DNA of 49,104 bases, taken from assembly GCA_902782955.1 (NCBI GenBank), contig CACZPD010000164.1, forward strand, positions 1 to 49,104, given 5' to 3'. This stretch comes from an uncultured Erysipelotrichaceae bacterium (GTDB lineage Bacteria; Bacillota_I; Bacilli_A; Erysipelotrichales; Erysipelotrichaceae). Under the pieces are notes generated by a model. It made no database searches, had not been told where the DNA came from, and worked only from the letters and a program-made list of their open reading frames with translations. A program made the position numbers and the translations under genes. This document shows positions 17,208 to 24,853 of this stretch, one piece after another. Positions within the stretch are counted from its first letter, which is position 1. Each line of letters opens with the position of its first letter.

Positions 17208-18053
17208 ATGGATGGAATTCTATTAGTCAATAAACCGGCAGGTATAACATCTTTTGATGCTGTAAGACAATGCCGAAGAATATTTCATGAAAAGAAAACC
17301 GGGCATACCGGGACACTGGATCCGGGTGCGGAAGGTCTGATGATTATCCTGATGGGCAAGTATACGAAACTGATTCCGTACTGCGTAAAAAATCAGAAAC
17401 ATTATATTGCCGAGTTCATGTTCGGGATCAAAACCGATACGGAAGATATCTGGGGACCTGAACTGCTCCGTAAAGAACCTTCATTCCATACTGATGAAGA
17501 ACTTAGGAGAACAGCAGATTCCTTTATCGGAGAAAGTGACCAGGTTCCGCCGATGTATTCAGCTTTAAAGAAGAACGGCCGGCCGCTGTATTCCTATGCA
17601 AGGGAAGGTATTGAGATCGAACGCAAGGCGCGCAGGATCATCGTTGATTCGCTCAGTGTCAGCCGGATCGGAGAAAACCGGTTCCGCATGGATGCAGTCG
17701 TTTCGGAAGGAACATATATCCGGTCCCTGATCCGGGACTTTGGTGCGGCTCTGGGTGAAGAGGCTGTGATGACATCCCTGAAAAGAACTGCTATTGAGCA
17801 TATAAAAGTCGAAGATGCCCACGCACCTGATGAACTGACTGATAATGATCTGATTCATGATCCGCTCCGTGTCATCTCCAGACGCTTTCCGGTCATTCAG
17901 ACAGAAGAAGAAAAGAAAGTACGCAGCGGCATGGACATCACACTTTCCTGTGATTCTGAAACTGTCATCCTTGTCTCCCCGGCAGGAGAACTTCTCGCCG
18001 CTTACCGAAAAACCAAGGAAAACCGTTTCCATTGTGAAAGAGGACTTTTCTGA
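17208..18053 (+). CDS. truB: tRNA pseudouridine(55) synthase
   Basis: TruB makes pseudouridine 55 in the T loop of tRNAs. The 281-residue protein begins MDGILLVNKPAGITSFD and has the catalytic motif GHTGTLDPGAEG, with Asp as nucleophile, then YIAEFMFGIKTDTED and the VSEGTYIRSLIRDFG strand. No SD precedes ATG 17208; see the promoter entry. The stop TGA overlaps the ribF ATG (TGATG), so the two are coupled. The truB-ribF pair normally follows rbfA in Firmicutes. Confidence 0.96.
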   Translation: MDGILLVNKPAGITSFDAVRQCRRIFHEKKTGHTGTLDPGAEGLMIILMGKYTKLIPYCVKNQKHYIAEFMFGIKTDTEDIWGPELLRKEPSFHTDEELRRTADSFIGESDQVPPMYSALKKNGRPLYSYAREGIEIERKARRIIVDSLSVSRIGENRFRMDAVVSEGTYIRSLIRDFGAALGEEAVMTSLKRTAIEHIKVEDAHAPDELTDNDLIHDPLRVISRRFPVIQTEEEKKVRSGMDITLSCDSETVILVSPAGELLAAYRKTKENRFHCERGLF

Positions 18054-18994
18054 TGAGAAAGCATATTGTCAATCTCGAAAAACTGAAACCGTTCAATGTT
18101 CCGGTATGTGCATGTATCGGCTATTTTGACGGTATGCATCTGGGCCATCAGAAACTCATATCGGAAACTGTCAGACTCGCAAAACAGAAGAACTGCGAAA
18201 GCGCGCTGATCACCTTTGACCCGGATCCCTGGGTAGCTATTAAGGGAGCACAGGATATACGCCATATTTCCACGATGCGCCAGCGTATGAACCGCGCGAT
18301 CGCCCTGGGTATACAGAATATCATCATTCTGAACTTCACACGTGAAATGTCATTGCTGGAGCCTCAGCAGTTTGTGGATATTATTCTGGCTTCCATTAAT
18401 CTGAAAGGACTGATCTGCGGATTTGATTTTCATTACGGATATATGGGTAAGGGAAACTGCGATACCCTGCGTGACAGCATCAGTTATGACCTGACAGTTA
18501 TTGATGCTGTAACTGATGATAAGGGAAAGATTTCAAGTACGAGAATATCCGATGCAATTGTACATGGGCGTATGGAAGAAGCTCATAAAATGCTCGGTTA
18601 TCCATATCAGATCGAAGGGATCGTCATGCACGGAAACCATCAGGGGACTTCCATGGGGTTTCCGACGATCAATCTTGATTTCAGCGATGAATATCTGCTT
18701 CCAAAAACAGGTGTTTATGCCGGATATGTCGAAGTTGCCAGAAAACCCTACAGGGCTATGATCAATGTCGGGCATAATCCCACATTCAATTACAGGAATG
18801 ATATATCTATTGAAGCACATGTTTTCAATTTCTCCGATATGCTTTACGGACGTCATGTGACATTTGATTTTATGAAGTATATGCGCGAGGAAAGACAGTT
18901 CCGCAGCAAGAACAATCTGATCCTCCAGCTGGAACAGGATGCATTCAGTATAAAGAAGGTACTGCTGAATTATGAACGAAGTATTTCTGAATGA
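18053..18994 (+). CDS. ribF: Bifunctional riboflavin kinase/FAD synthetase
   Basis: RibF phosphorylates riboflavin to FMN and adenylylates FMN to FAD. The N-terminal nucleotidyltransferase part has GYFDGMHLGHQKLI (HxGH) and the SSTRISDAIVHG segment. The C-terminal kinase part has GTSMGFPTINLDF and the TGVYAGYVEV strand. At 313 residues it is the normal length. It overlaps truB by one base and the next gene by 23. FMN supply is relevant to the flavin reductase at 45292, but there is no direct link in the sequence. Confidence 0.95.
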   Translation: MRKHIVNLEKLKPFNVPVCACIGYFDGMHLGHQKLISETVRLAKQKNCESALITFDPDPWVAIKGAQDIRHISTMRQRMNRAIALGIQNIIILNFTREMSLLEPQQFVDIILASINLKGLICGFDFHYGYMGKGNCDTLRDSISYDLTVIDAVTDDKGKISSTRISDAIVHGRMEEAHKMLGYPYQIEGIVMHGNHQGTSMGFPTINLDFSDEYLLPKTGVYAGYVEVARKPYRAMINVGHNPTFNYRNDISIEAHVFNFSDMLYGRHVTFDFMKYMREERQFRSKNNLILQLEQDAFSIKKVLLNYERSISE

Positions 18995-20288
18995 AATGAA
19001 AGATCTATTGCAGGATCGTTATCCATTGTTTCTGGAATCCTGCGGTCAGCCGGCTTTCCGGGGATTCCGGGTGAATCCTCTGAAGATCTCTGATCAGGAT
19101 TTTTTTGATGTCTGCGGACTTCCGCACAGGAAATCGCCGTTCTGTGAACATGGTTATTATCTTCTGAACCAGGATCCTGTTGCGCGTATTCCGGCTTATA
19201 AATCCGGTTTGTTTTATATGCAGGAGCCAAGTGCCGGCGCTGTGGCGGAACAGATCGGGATCCGTCCCGGTATGCTTGTTCTGGATCTGTGTGCGGCTCC
19301 CGGTTCTAAATCGACCCAGCTTGGTGAGCTCCTGAAAGGGGAAGGCCTTCTTGTCTCAAATGAGATCCATACCGGCAGGTCACGTATCCTGCAGGAGAAC
19401 ATCATCCGTCACGGAATTACCAACTGTATCGTTTTAAACTGCGATACCCTCCGGATCGCTGATCAGTTTGAAGGCGTTTTTGACGCTGTTCTGTGCGACG
19501 CGCCATGTTCCGGGGAAGGTATGTTCCGCAAGGATCCCGACGCCGCTGCTGAATGGTCTCCCGATTCGCCTGAACATTGCGCAATCAGGCAGTACCATAT
19601 TCTTGAAAATGCGCGCAGATGCCTGAAACCGGGCGGTATTCTGATGTACTCCACCTGCACATTCAACCGGAAGGAAAACGAAGAAACGATCCTCCGTTTT
19701 CTTGACGCGTACAGTGATATGGAACTGACACCTGTTTCATTGACTGCAGGCAGTGAAGGCATCGGGCCTGATCCCCGCACGAAACTGATGCATCGTATTT
19801 TCCCTATGGATGGCGGTGAAGGCCATTTCATGGCGAGAATGATACGGAAAGGGGAAGGAAGCGGTAATTCCCCGCAGTTCCTCAAAAGCGACAGAATACC
19901 GGATTATGTCCGCAAGGAAATCGAAGATTTGATCGGCTGTCAGTATCCTTATTACCGCCTGATCAATCAGAAAGTATACGGCGGTACACACCCGTTTATC
20001 GATACAGGAAAACTGCATGTGACAGGTTCCCAGGTTTTCATCGGCGAGATCAGAAATAACCGGTTCGAATTTTCTCACCATTTTTTCACTTCCACTTATA
20101 AACCCTTCCTGCGTACAATAGTATTATCAGAAAATGAAGTGACTGCCTATCTGCACGGGGAAGCGATCCGCTCGGTACAGAAAAAAGGCTGGTATGCGGT
20201 TTCTTTCCGGGGATTTGTACCCGGAGGCGTAAAGAGCGACGGGAATTCCCTGAAAAACAAATATCCAAAGTCACTTCGCACCAGGTAA
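18972..20288 (+). CDS. NOL1/NOP2/Sun family rRNA cytosine-C5 methyltransferase (RsmF-like)
   Basis: The protein is an S-adenosylmethionine-dependent RNA m5C methyltransferase. Key motifs are DLCAAPGSKSTQLGEL (SAM-binding motif I), DAPCSGEGMFRKDP (motif IV with the product-release Cys) and YSTCTF (motif VI with the catalytic Cys). The 438 residues include a C-terminal domain of about 150 residues like that of RsmF, which modifies 16S rRNA. The exact target base cannot be read from the sequence. The start at ATG 18972 lies in the ribF 3' end, so translation is coupled. Confidence 0.9.
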   Translation: MNEVFLNEMKDLLQDRYPLFLESCGQPAFRGFRVNPLKISDQDFFDVCGLPHRKSPFCEHGYYLLNQDPVARIPAYKSGLFYMQEPSAGAVAEQIGIRPGMLVLDLCAAPGSKSTQLGELLKGEGLLVSNEIHTGRSRILQENIIRHGITNCIVLNCDTLRIADQFEGVFDAVLCDAPCSGEGMFRKDPDAAAEWSPDSPEHCAIRQYHILENARRCLKPGGILMYSTCTFNRKENEETILRFLDAYSDMELTPVSLTAGSEGIGPDPRTKLMHRIFPMDGGEGHFMARMIRKGEGSGNSPQFLKSDRIPDYVRKEIEDLIGCQYPYYRLINQKVYGGTHPFIDTGKLHVTGSQVFIGEIRNNRFEFSHHFFTSTYKPFLRTIVLSENEVTAYLHGEAIRSVQKKGWYAVSFRGFVPGGVKSDGNSLKNKYPKSLRTR

Positions 20289-20293
20289 ATATT

Positions 20294-21664
20294 ATGGAAT
20301 TGGCATTATTTCAGTTTATAGACGATATCATTAAACTTTACAGAGACAATATGGGCCTGTATATGGAGGTCGAAAGCATTCTGAATACGGTTTTCCGTCA
20401 GCTGATCATCAATCAGGACGATACAGCCGTTTCCCTCCAGACCCGTATCAAGCAGGAAGAAAGCCTGCGTGAAAAACTGATACGGAAACAGTTTTATCTT
20501 GATTATGATAAACCTGAAGAAGCGCTTGATAACCTTCATGACCTGATCGGCATTACGGTACAATGCCGTTTTATACGGAATGAGATGAATATTTATCATT
20601 CCCTTTACCGCTTTTTTGAGATGAAACAGAAAGGGTATGCCCGCTGCCGTTATGATGATCATCTGTTTATGAATCTCAGTATGCCGCAGCCGCAACTGCA
20701 GAGAAACGGATTCACGATATACCGTCTCGACGGATACTATATTCTGGACGGCAGGCAGGTCAATTATGAGCTTCAGATAAAATCCCTTGTCCATGCTTTC
20801 TGGAGTGAGATCGAACATGAAGTCGTATACAAGAATCCGGATTTCGTCGCATACGATTCTTTCAATAAAAGCATGCTTGGCGCGATCAGGGACAACCTGG
20901 ATATCGTTGACCGTCAGCTTGAAATCATGTACAAACAGATCTCCGAAGAATCAAGCCGTACGCAGATCGGTATGGATGACAAAGGATTCAAGATCTTTGT
21001 GGCCAGCAGTATCAATGAACTCGTCAACCGTAAGATGAAGGAATCAGTAGGATTTACAACTGATTTCCGCAAATGCTCGGCCATTCTGGCTCAGTTCCTT
21101 TATATTCGTCACTTTGTGAACGGGGAGCATAACCGGGAAAAGATGGTGGATTATCTGGACCATCTGAATTATCTCTCCGAAACAGGTGTGGATTTCAGAA
21201 TTGGCATTACCCTGGACAAGGATTTTCACAGTGATAAACCTTTCTGTGAATCGATCGGAAGATACTGGCAGAGTGTCATCAATTCCAACTTCCAGTGGCA
21301 TGTATTCTTTGTCATGCTGTTCGGGCTTCATCCGGGAGACCACAATGAGATCTTCGCATCCTTCTGCAGCATTATACGGATGCTGATCATACAGCCCGGA
21401 TGGTACGCAGCAACGTTCCAGAACTATTCGGCAGAAGACGCGAAATACGTACAGGATCTTCTGGAAAGGGTACTCGCTGAGACAATGATCTCAATTGGAA
21501 GCATCAAAATCGTGCATGAAGATATGCTGTATGATACAATGTCTGCGTTCCGTGCAATGGTGACAGCCTTCGAGCAGGAATATCCGGATTTTGCGGATTT
21601 CAAACATGATGAAGAAATGATCGTTCAAAGAGAAATACTTCAGATCAATTCAGTATTTCAGTGA
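20294..21664 (+). CDS. RelA/SpoT-domain protein, diverged alarmone synthetase-like
   Basis: Residues about 40-185 align by eye with the RelA/SpoT synthetase domain, which makes (p)ppGpp. Present are the ATP-side basic patch TRIKQEESLREKL (Arg51), the acidic residue in HDLIGITV (Asp83), the catalytic-type Glu159 in YELQIKS and FWSEIEHEVVYK (His175). Changed are the Arg usually found three or four residues after the Asp (GIR becomes GIT) and the NGYxSxH motif, which here reads NGFTIYRLDGYY and lacks its His. There is no HD hydrolase, TGS or ACT domain; a helical C-terminal half of about 270 residues is unassigned. Small alarmone synthetases are about 210-250 residues, so this is twice as long. 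It may be an altered or inactive synthetase. It starts 5 bases after the methyltransferase gene. Confidence 0.75.
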   Translation: MELALFQFIDDIIKLYRDNMGLYMEVESILNTVFRQLIINQDDTAVSLQTRIKQEESLREKLIRKQFYLDYDKPEEALDNLHDLIGITVQCRFIRNEMNIYHSLYRFFEMKQKGYARCRYDDHLFMNLSMPQPQLQRNGFTIYRLDGYYILDGRQVNYELQIKSLVHAFWSEIEHEVVYKNPDFVAYDSFNKSMLGAIRDNLDIVDRQLEIMYKQISEESSRTQIGMDDKGFKIFVASSINELVNRKMKESVGFTTDFRKCSAILAQFLYIRHFVNGEHNREKMVDYLDHLNYLSETGVDFRIGITLDKDFHSDKPFCESIGRYWQSVINSNFQWHVFFVMLFGLHPGDHNEIFASFCSIIRMLIIQPGWYAATFQNYSAEDAKYVQDLLERVLAETMISIGSIKIVHEDMLYDTMSAFRAMVTAFEQEYPDFADFKHDEEMIVQREILQINSVFQ

Positions 21665-21676
21665 ATCCGCATTATT

Positions 21677-21685
21677 TGATATAAT
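21677..21685 (+). promoter_or_regulatory. Extended -10 promoter of the Asp23-family gene
   Basis: TGATATAAT gives TG at 21677-21678 and a perfect TATAAT at 21680-21685; a poor TTCAGT lies 17 bases upstream. The ribosome site AAGGAG at 21695-21700 follows. Confidence 0.65.
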
Positions 21686-21708
21686 AGAAAAGACAAGGAG
21701 CGAAAAAT

Positions 21709-22035
21709 ATGGCACAGGATTATGTAGTAGTAAATGAAAAAAGCGAAAACGGCATGATTGCGGTCAACAAATCCGTATTTCAGGCAATTGCAGATATCAG
21801 TCTTTCCGAAATCGAGAATATCTCGGCATCTGAGAACGGCAGATTTGCCAAGCCGACACAGGTTAAGATCGAAAACAACAAACTGATCATTTCCGCCGAC
21901 ATCAAAGTCAAGTACGGCGCAAATGTAAGTGCCGCATGCGAACTGCTTCAGAATAAGATTTATGAAAACATTTTGTTCATGACAGGGTATAAAGCTTCTG
22001 ATGTTCGCGTTAATGTTGTAGGTTTTGAAATTTAG
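21709..22035 (+). CDS. Asp23/Gls24 family envelope stress-type protein
   Basis: This 108-residue protein has the family pattern of alternating strands and helices: IAVNKSVFQAIADISLSEIE, then a KIENNKLIISADIKVKYG strand and the VRVNVVGFEI closing strand. Asp23/Gls24 (YloU-like) proteins are small, often membrane-associated proteins linked to envelope or alkaline stress. The AAGGAG site precedes ATG 21709. It has its own promoter and ends just before the TTGACA box of the infC operon. Confidence 0.85.
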   Translation: MAQDYVVVNEKSENGMIAVNKSVFQAIADISLSEIENISASENGRFAKPTQVKIENNKLIISADIKVKYGANVSAACELLQNKIYENILFMTGYKASDVRVNVVGFEI

Positions 22036-22037
22036 TG

Positions 22038-22066
22038 TTGACAACTTACGCAGTATATTGTTAAAT
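22038..22066 (+). promoter_or_regulatory. Promoter of the infC-rpmI-rplT operon
   Basis: A perfect -35 TTGACA (22038-22043) and TTAAAT (22061-22066) are 17 bases apart. It lies directly after the stop codon of the Asp23-family gene and starts a leader of about 135 bases. Confidence 0.75.
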
Positions 22067-22072
22067 AATTAA

Positions 22073-22200
22073 GGAATTTGAAACGGAAAGAAGAAGCACC
22101 GCTTCTCACCTGATGTCCGCAGGACTTGGGTAGAACAGCCGAGGAGATCGCTTATTGATTTTGAGGCAGGTGCTTTGGCACCTGTTTTATATTCATAGGA
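22073..22200 (+). promoter_or_regulatory. infC operon leader, probable L20-type autoregulatory RNA
   Basis: The untranslated leader between the promoter and infC carries AGAAGCACCGCTTCT, CACCTG and a GTCCGCAGGAC hairpin, and ends in a rho-independent terminator at 22167-22188. The CACCTG at 22108-22113 can compete for the CAGGTG arm of that terminator, giving an antiterminator. This is the arrangement of the L20 leader of Firmicutes, in which ribosomal protein L20 represses its own operon. A covariance-model hit was not run, so the family name is by position and architecture. Confidence 0.7.
22167..22188 (+). terminator. Regulatory terminator in the infC leader
   Basis: A perfect 7-bp stem CAGGTGC/GCACCTG around TTTG is followed by TTTT. 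It lies upstream of infC inside the leader, so it acts as an attenuator, not as an operon end. Confidence 0.8.
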
Positions 22201-22209
22201 GGAAATTGC

Positions 22210-22755
22210 TTGGGTAGGTATAAAAACAATAAAAACGCAAAACGCGAACCGAATGATATCGTAAATGAAAACATTCATTTTAAAGAAGTACTGGTGATTG
22301 GACCGGATGGAAGCCAGCTGGGTGTCATGCTGCGGAGAGAAGCTTTGGAAAAAGCTTATGAAATGGATATGGATCTCTTATGTGTAGCACCGAATGCAAA
22401 GACTCCAGTCTGCAAGATCCTGGATTACGGCAAATATCATTTCGAAGAGCAGAAGAAAGCGCGTGAAGCAAAGAAGAAACAGCACGTTACCGAGATCAAG
22501 GCGCTCCGTGTTTCTCCGGTCATCGACCAGCATGATTTTGACACAAAACTGAACCGTGCAAGGGAATGGATCGAAGAAGGGCAGAAAGTCAAGATCGATA
22601 TGCGTTTCCGCGGACGTATGATCACCCGTCAGGAAGTGGGACGAGAGATCATGCGGCAGTTTACCGAGCAGATTTCTGATATCGCCAACGTGGAAAAGGC
22701 ACCGGCATTGGAAGGCAACACAATGTCTGTTGTATTTACGCCCAAGAAGAAATAG
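22210..22755 (+). CDS. infC: Translation initiation factor IF-3
   Basis: IF-3 binds the 30S subunit, checks the start codon and prevents early 50S joining. The 181-residue product has the N-terminal domain (VRVIGPDG-like VLVIGPDGSQLGVM), the lysine-rich linker and the C-terminal domain (MRFRGRMITRQEVG). The only plausible start is TTG 22210: AGGAGG at 22197-22202 is 7 bases upstream and no in-frame ATG occurs before codon 43. The non-ATG start fits the family habit. It is the first gene of infC-rpmI-rplT. Confidence 0.95.
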   Translation: MGRYKNNKNAKREPNDIVNENIHFKEVLVIGPDGSQLGVMLRREALEKAYEMDMDLLCVAPNAKTPVCKILDYGKYHFEEQKKAREAKKKQHVTEIKALRVSPVIDQHDFDTKLNRAREWIEEGQKVKIDMRFRGRMITRQEVGREIMRQFTEQISDIANVEKAPALEGNTMSVVFTPKKK

Positions 22756-22772
22756 GAAAAGAGGAGATCGAT

Positions 22773-22994
22773 ATGAAAGCAAAAGCCAAAAAACCGAAAA
22801 AGATTCGTATGAAGACTAAGAAGACTTTCGCAAAGCGCTGCAAAGTCACAGGAAGCGGAAAGGTTGTTGTACAGCACAACTTTGTATCTCATTTCGCTGC
22901 AAATAAGAGCCATAAGCAGAAAATGCATCTCAGAAAATCCACAACTGCCAATTCTTCTGATATCAAGCGTGACAGAGAACTGCTGCAGGGTTAA
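22773..22994 (+). CDS. rpmI: Ribosomal protein bL35
   Basis: The 73-residue basic protein has the L35 pattern KIRMKTKKTFAKRCKVTGSGKV and the closing DIKRDRELL. It is a component of the 50S subunit. AGAGGAG precedes ATG 22773. The length is slightly above the usual 64-66 residues because of a few extra residues at the start and middle. It lies between infC and rplT as in nearly all bacteria. Confidence 0.95.
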   Translation: MKAKAKKPKKIRMKTKKTFAKRCKVTGSGKVVVQHNFVSHFAANKSHKQKMHLRKSTTANSSDIKRDRELLQG

Positions 22995-23013
22995 TTAGAG
23001 GGAGGTCAGTAAG

Positions 23014-23370
23014 ATGAGAGTTAAAGGATCAACACCGACACGTAACAGACGTAAAAAGACATTAAAGTTAGCTAAGGGCTACTTTGGAAGCAAACACTTA
23101 CTTTACAGAACAGCCAATGAACAGGTTATGCGTTCCCTGCGTTATTCCTATATCGGAAGAAAGCAGACAAAACGCGATATGCGCAAGCTGTGGATCGCAC
23201 GTATCAACGCTGCATGCCGTCTCCATGACCTGAGCTACAGCAAGTTCATGCACGGATTAAAACTTGCAAATATTACAATTAATCGTAAAATGTTATCAGA
23301 GATCGCAATTCATGACGAAAAGGCATTCGCCGAATTAGTCAGCACTGCGAAAAAAGCTCTGGCAGCTTAA
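23014..23370 (+). CDS. rplT: Ribosomal protein bL20
   Basis: The 118-residue protein has the L20 signature ([18 protein letters not shown], then [16 protein letters not shown] and the [12 protein letters not shown] end). L20 is an early 23S rRNA-binding assembly protein and, in Firmicutes, represses its own operon through the leader upstream of infC. A GGGAGG site precedes ATG 23014. The stop is 29 bases before a tRNA gene, with no promoter between. Confidence 0.97.
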   Translation: MRVKGSTPTRNRRKKTLKLAKGYFGSKHLLYRTANEQVMRSLRYSYIGRKQTKRDMRKLWIARINAACRLHDLSYSKFMHGLKLANITINRKMLSEIAIHDEKAFAELVSTAKKALAA

Positions 23371-23371
23371 G

Positions 23372-23392
23372 GAAGGGTAGAAGTTATCCTTC
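23372..23392 (+). other. Hairpin between rplT and tRNA-Glu
   Basis: GAAGGGTA (23372-23379) pairs with TATCCTTC (23385-23392, one G-U) around a 5-nt loop. No T-tract follows; the tRNA begins 8 bases later. It is therefore more likely a processing element than a terminator. Confidence 0.5.
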
Positions 23393-23399
23393 TTCCTGT

Positions 23400-23473
23400 G
23401 GCACGTTGGTGAAGCGGTTCAACACACTGCCCTCTCAAGGCAGCATTCGCGAGTTCGAATCTCGTACGTGTCA
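23400..23473 (+). tRNA. tRNA-Glu (anticodon CTC)
   Basis: The 74-base cloverleaf has acceptor GGCACGT with ACGTGTC (one G-U), anticodon stem CTGCC/GGCAG around CTCTCAA, so the anticodon is CTC (reads GAG), and a T loop TTCGAAT. The overall sequence follows the bacterial tRNA-Glu pattern (TTGGTGAAGCGGTT). The CCA end is not encoded. No promoter lies in the 29 bases after rplT, so it is probably transcribed with the L20 operon. A terminator follows at 23484. Confidence 0.93.
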
Positions 23474-23483
23474 TATTCAAATC

Positions 23484-23508
23484 AACCCGCAGGATCTGCG
23501 GGTTTCGT
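23484..23508 (+). terminator. Terminator after tRNA-Glu
   Basis: AACCCGCAG (23484-23492) pairs perfectly with CTGCGGGTT (23496-23504) around GAT, followed by a short TTTCGTT tract. The T-tract is poor, so some read-through into the FemAB gene is likely. Confidence 0.65.
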
Positions 23509-23526
23509 TATATTCACGAGGTATTT

Positions 23527-24747
23527 ATGACTTATACATTTCATACTGATATCGGTCCGCAGGAACTGGATACGTTTGTCGAAAACAGCGATCAGAACAG
23601 TCTGTTCCAGTGTCATCAGTGGGCTGATGTAAAGAACAACTGGAAACATGCTTTTACCGGTGTCAGGGAGAACGGTGAGCTCGTCGCAGCCGCGCTTGTT
23701 CTGATCCGTCCGCTTCCGCTCGGAAAGACGCTTATGTATATTCCCCGCGGCCCGGTAATGGATTATCACAATTATGATCTGGTCAGATTCTTCCTGGATT
23801 CCCTGAAAGCTTTTGCCAAAAAGAAACATGCCATTGTGCTGCGGTTTGACCCGAATCTTTTATCCCGTATCTACCCGTACAGTGAGAAAGACAAGGATCA
23901 TCCGATGCAGAATACGGATATCGTGGCTATGCTGAAGGCATATGGCGCATCACATAAGGGATATACAACAAATATCCATGAAAGCACACAGCCGCGCTTC
24001 AACGCAGCTTCCCATTTCGGAGATGATTATTTCTCTCATCTCGACAAGAAAACGAGGGCATCGATCAGGACAGCCGAAAGAAAAGGCGCTGAGCTTTATG
24101 AAGGGCATGAATACATCAGTGAATTTGCCCAGGCCATGCAGGAAACGGAAGCCAGAAAAGGGGTAGCGCTTCGGAATGAAGAATACTTCCGCAATATGAT
24201 GGAAGTATATGGTGACCACTGCATCATCATGGTTGCCAAGCTGAATTTCAAAAAGCAGATCGGTTTTCTGGAAACGGAACTTGCAGAACTGGAACAGAAA
24301 ATGCAGACGGAGAAATCACAGAAAATCCTGAAGCAGCTGGAACAGAAGATGAACAATGACCGGAAGGACCTTGATATCCTGCTGGAAGAGCAGAAAAAGG
24401 AAAACAAAGACGAGGTCATCCTTGCCGGCAAACTTGCCATATACAATAAAAACAGAATGGAATATGTATATATGGGCAACAATGCTTCTTACCTGCGTAT
24501 CCGTGCCAGCTATCTTCTGTATAAAGCATTCTTTGACAGATGTGTGGAACTCGGCATACATTATGTCAGCATGGGCGGCATAGAAGGAACACTGGATGAC
24601 GGACTGACCCAGTTCAAATCAAGCTGGCTGATGGAAGTCGAGGAATACATCGGGGAATTCAATATCGTACTGGATCCTGTTATGTATTACAGTTTTGAGA
24701 AACTGTATCCCCAGGCTGTTAAACTGCTTGTAAAACTCAGAAAATAA
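23527..24747 (+). CDS. FemAB/MurM-type aminoacyltransferase
   Basis: Members of this family add amino acids from aminoacyl-tRNA to the peptidoglycan stem peptide, making the interpeptide bridge. The 406-residue protein has both GNAT-like lobes (LFQCHQWADVKNNWKHAF; LMYIPRGPVMDY; VSMGGIEGTLDDGL with FKSSW) and the helical coiled-coil arm at about 240-305 typical of FemA. The added amino acid (Ala, Gly or Ser) cannot be predicted here. ATG 23527 has GAGG upstream. It follows a tRNA gene but tRNA-Glu is not a known donor, so the adjacency is probably chance. Confidence 0.9.
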   Translation: MTYTFHTDIGPQELDTFVENSDQNSLFQCHQWADVKNNWKHAFTGVRENGELVAAALVLIRPLPLGKTLMYIPRGPVMDYHNYDLVRFFLDSLKAFAKKKHAIVLRFDPNLLSRIYPYSEKDKDHPMQNTDIVAMLKAYGASHKGYTTNIHESTQPRFNAASHFGDDYFSHLDKKTRASIRTAERKGAELYEGHEYISEFAQAMQETEARKGVALRNEEYFRNMMEVYGDHCIIMVAKLNFKKQIGFLETELAELEQKMQTEKSQKILKQLEQKMNNDRKDLDILLEEQKKENKDEVILAGKLAIYNKNRMEYVYMGNNASYLRIRASYLLYKAFFDRCVELGIHYVSMGGIEGTLDDGLTQFKSSWLMEVEEYIGEFNIVLDPVMYYSFEKLYPQAVKLLVKLRK

Positions 24748-24752
24748 GCAGA

Positions 24753-24789
24753 AAGTCAGAACTTTTCACAACGATGTTCTGACTTTTTT
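24753..24789 (+). terminator. Terminator of the FemAB-type gene
   Basis: AAGTCAGAAC (24753-24762) pairs perfectly with GTTCTGACTT (24776-24785), followed by four more T residues. Confidence 0.88.
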
Positions 24790-24810
24790 CTGTTTTGCTC
24801 AATAAACCAA

Positions 24811-24840
24811 AAAAAACTGCCTCATCATATGAGACAGTTT
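24811..24840 (-). terminator. Terminator of the Na/phosphate symporter gene
   Basis: On the minus strand AAACTGTCTCAT pairs with ATGAGGCAGTTT (one G-U) around a short loop and runs into a T-tract (the A run at 24809-24816 on the plus strand). Confidence 0.87.
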
Positions 24841-24853
24841 CAGATACCTGTAT

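Noticed and set aside
23400..24747. A functional link between tRNA-Glu and the FemAB-type gene
   Set aside because: FemAB enzymes use Gly-, Ala- or Ser-tRNA; a terminator separates the two, and adjacency alone is not evidence.
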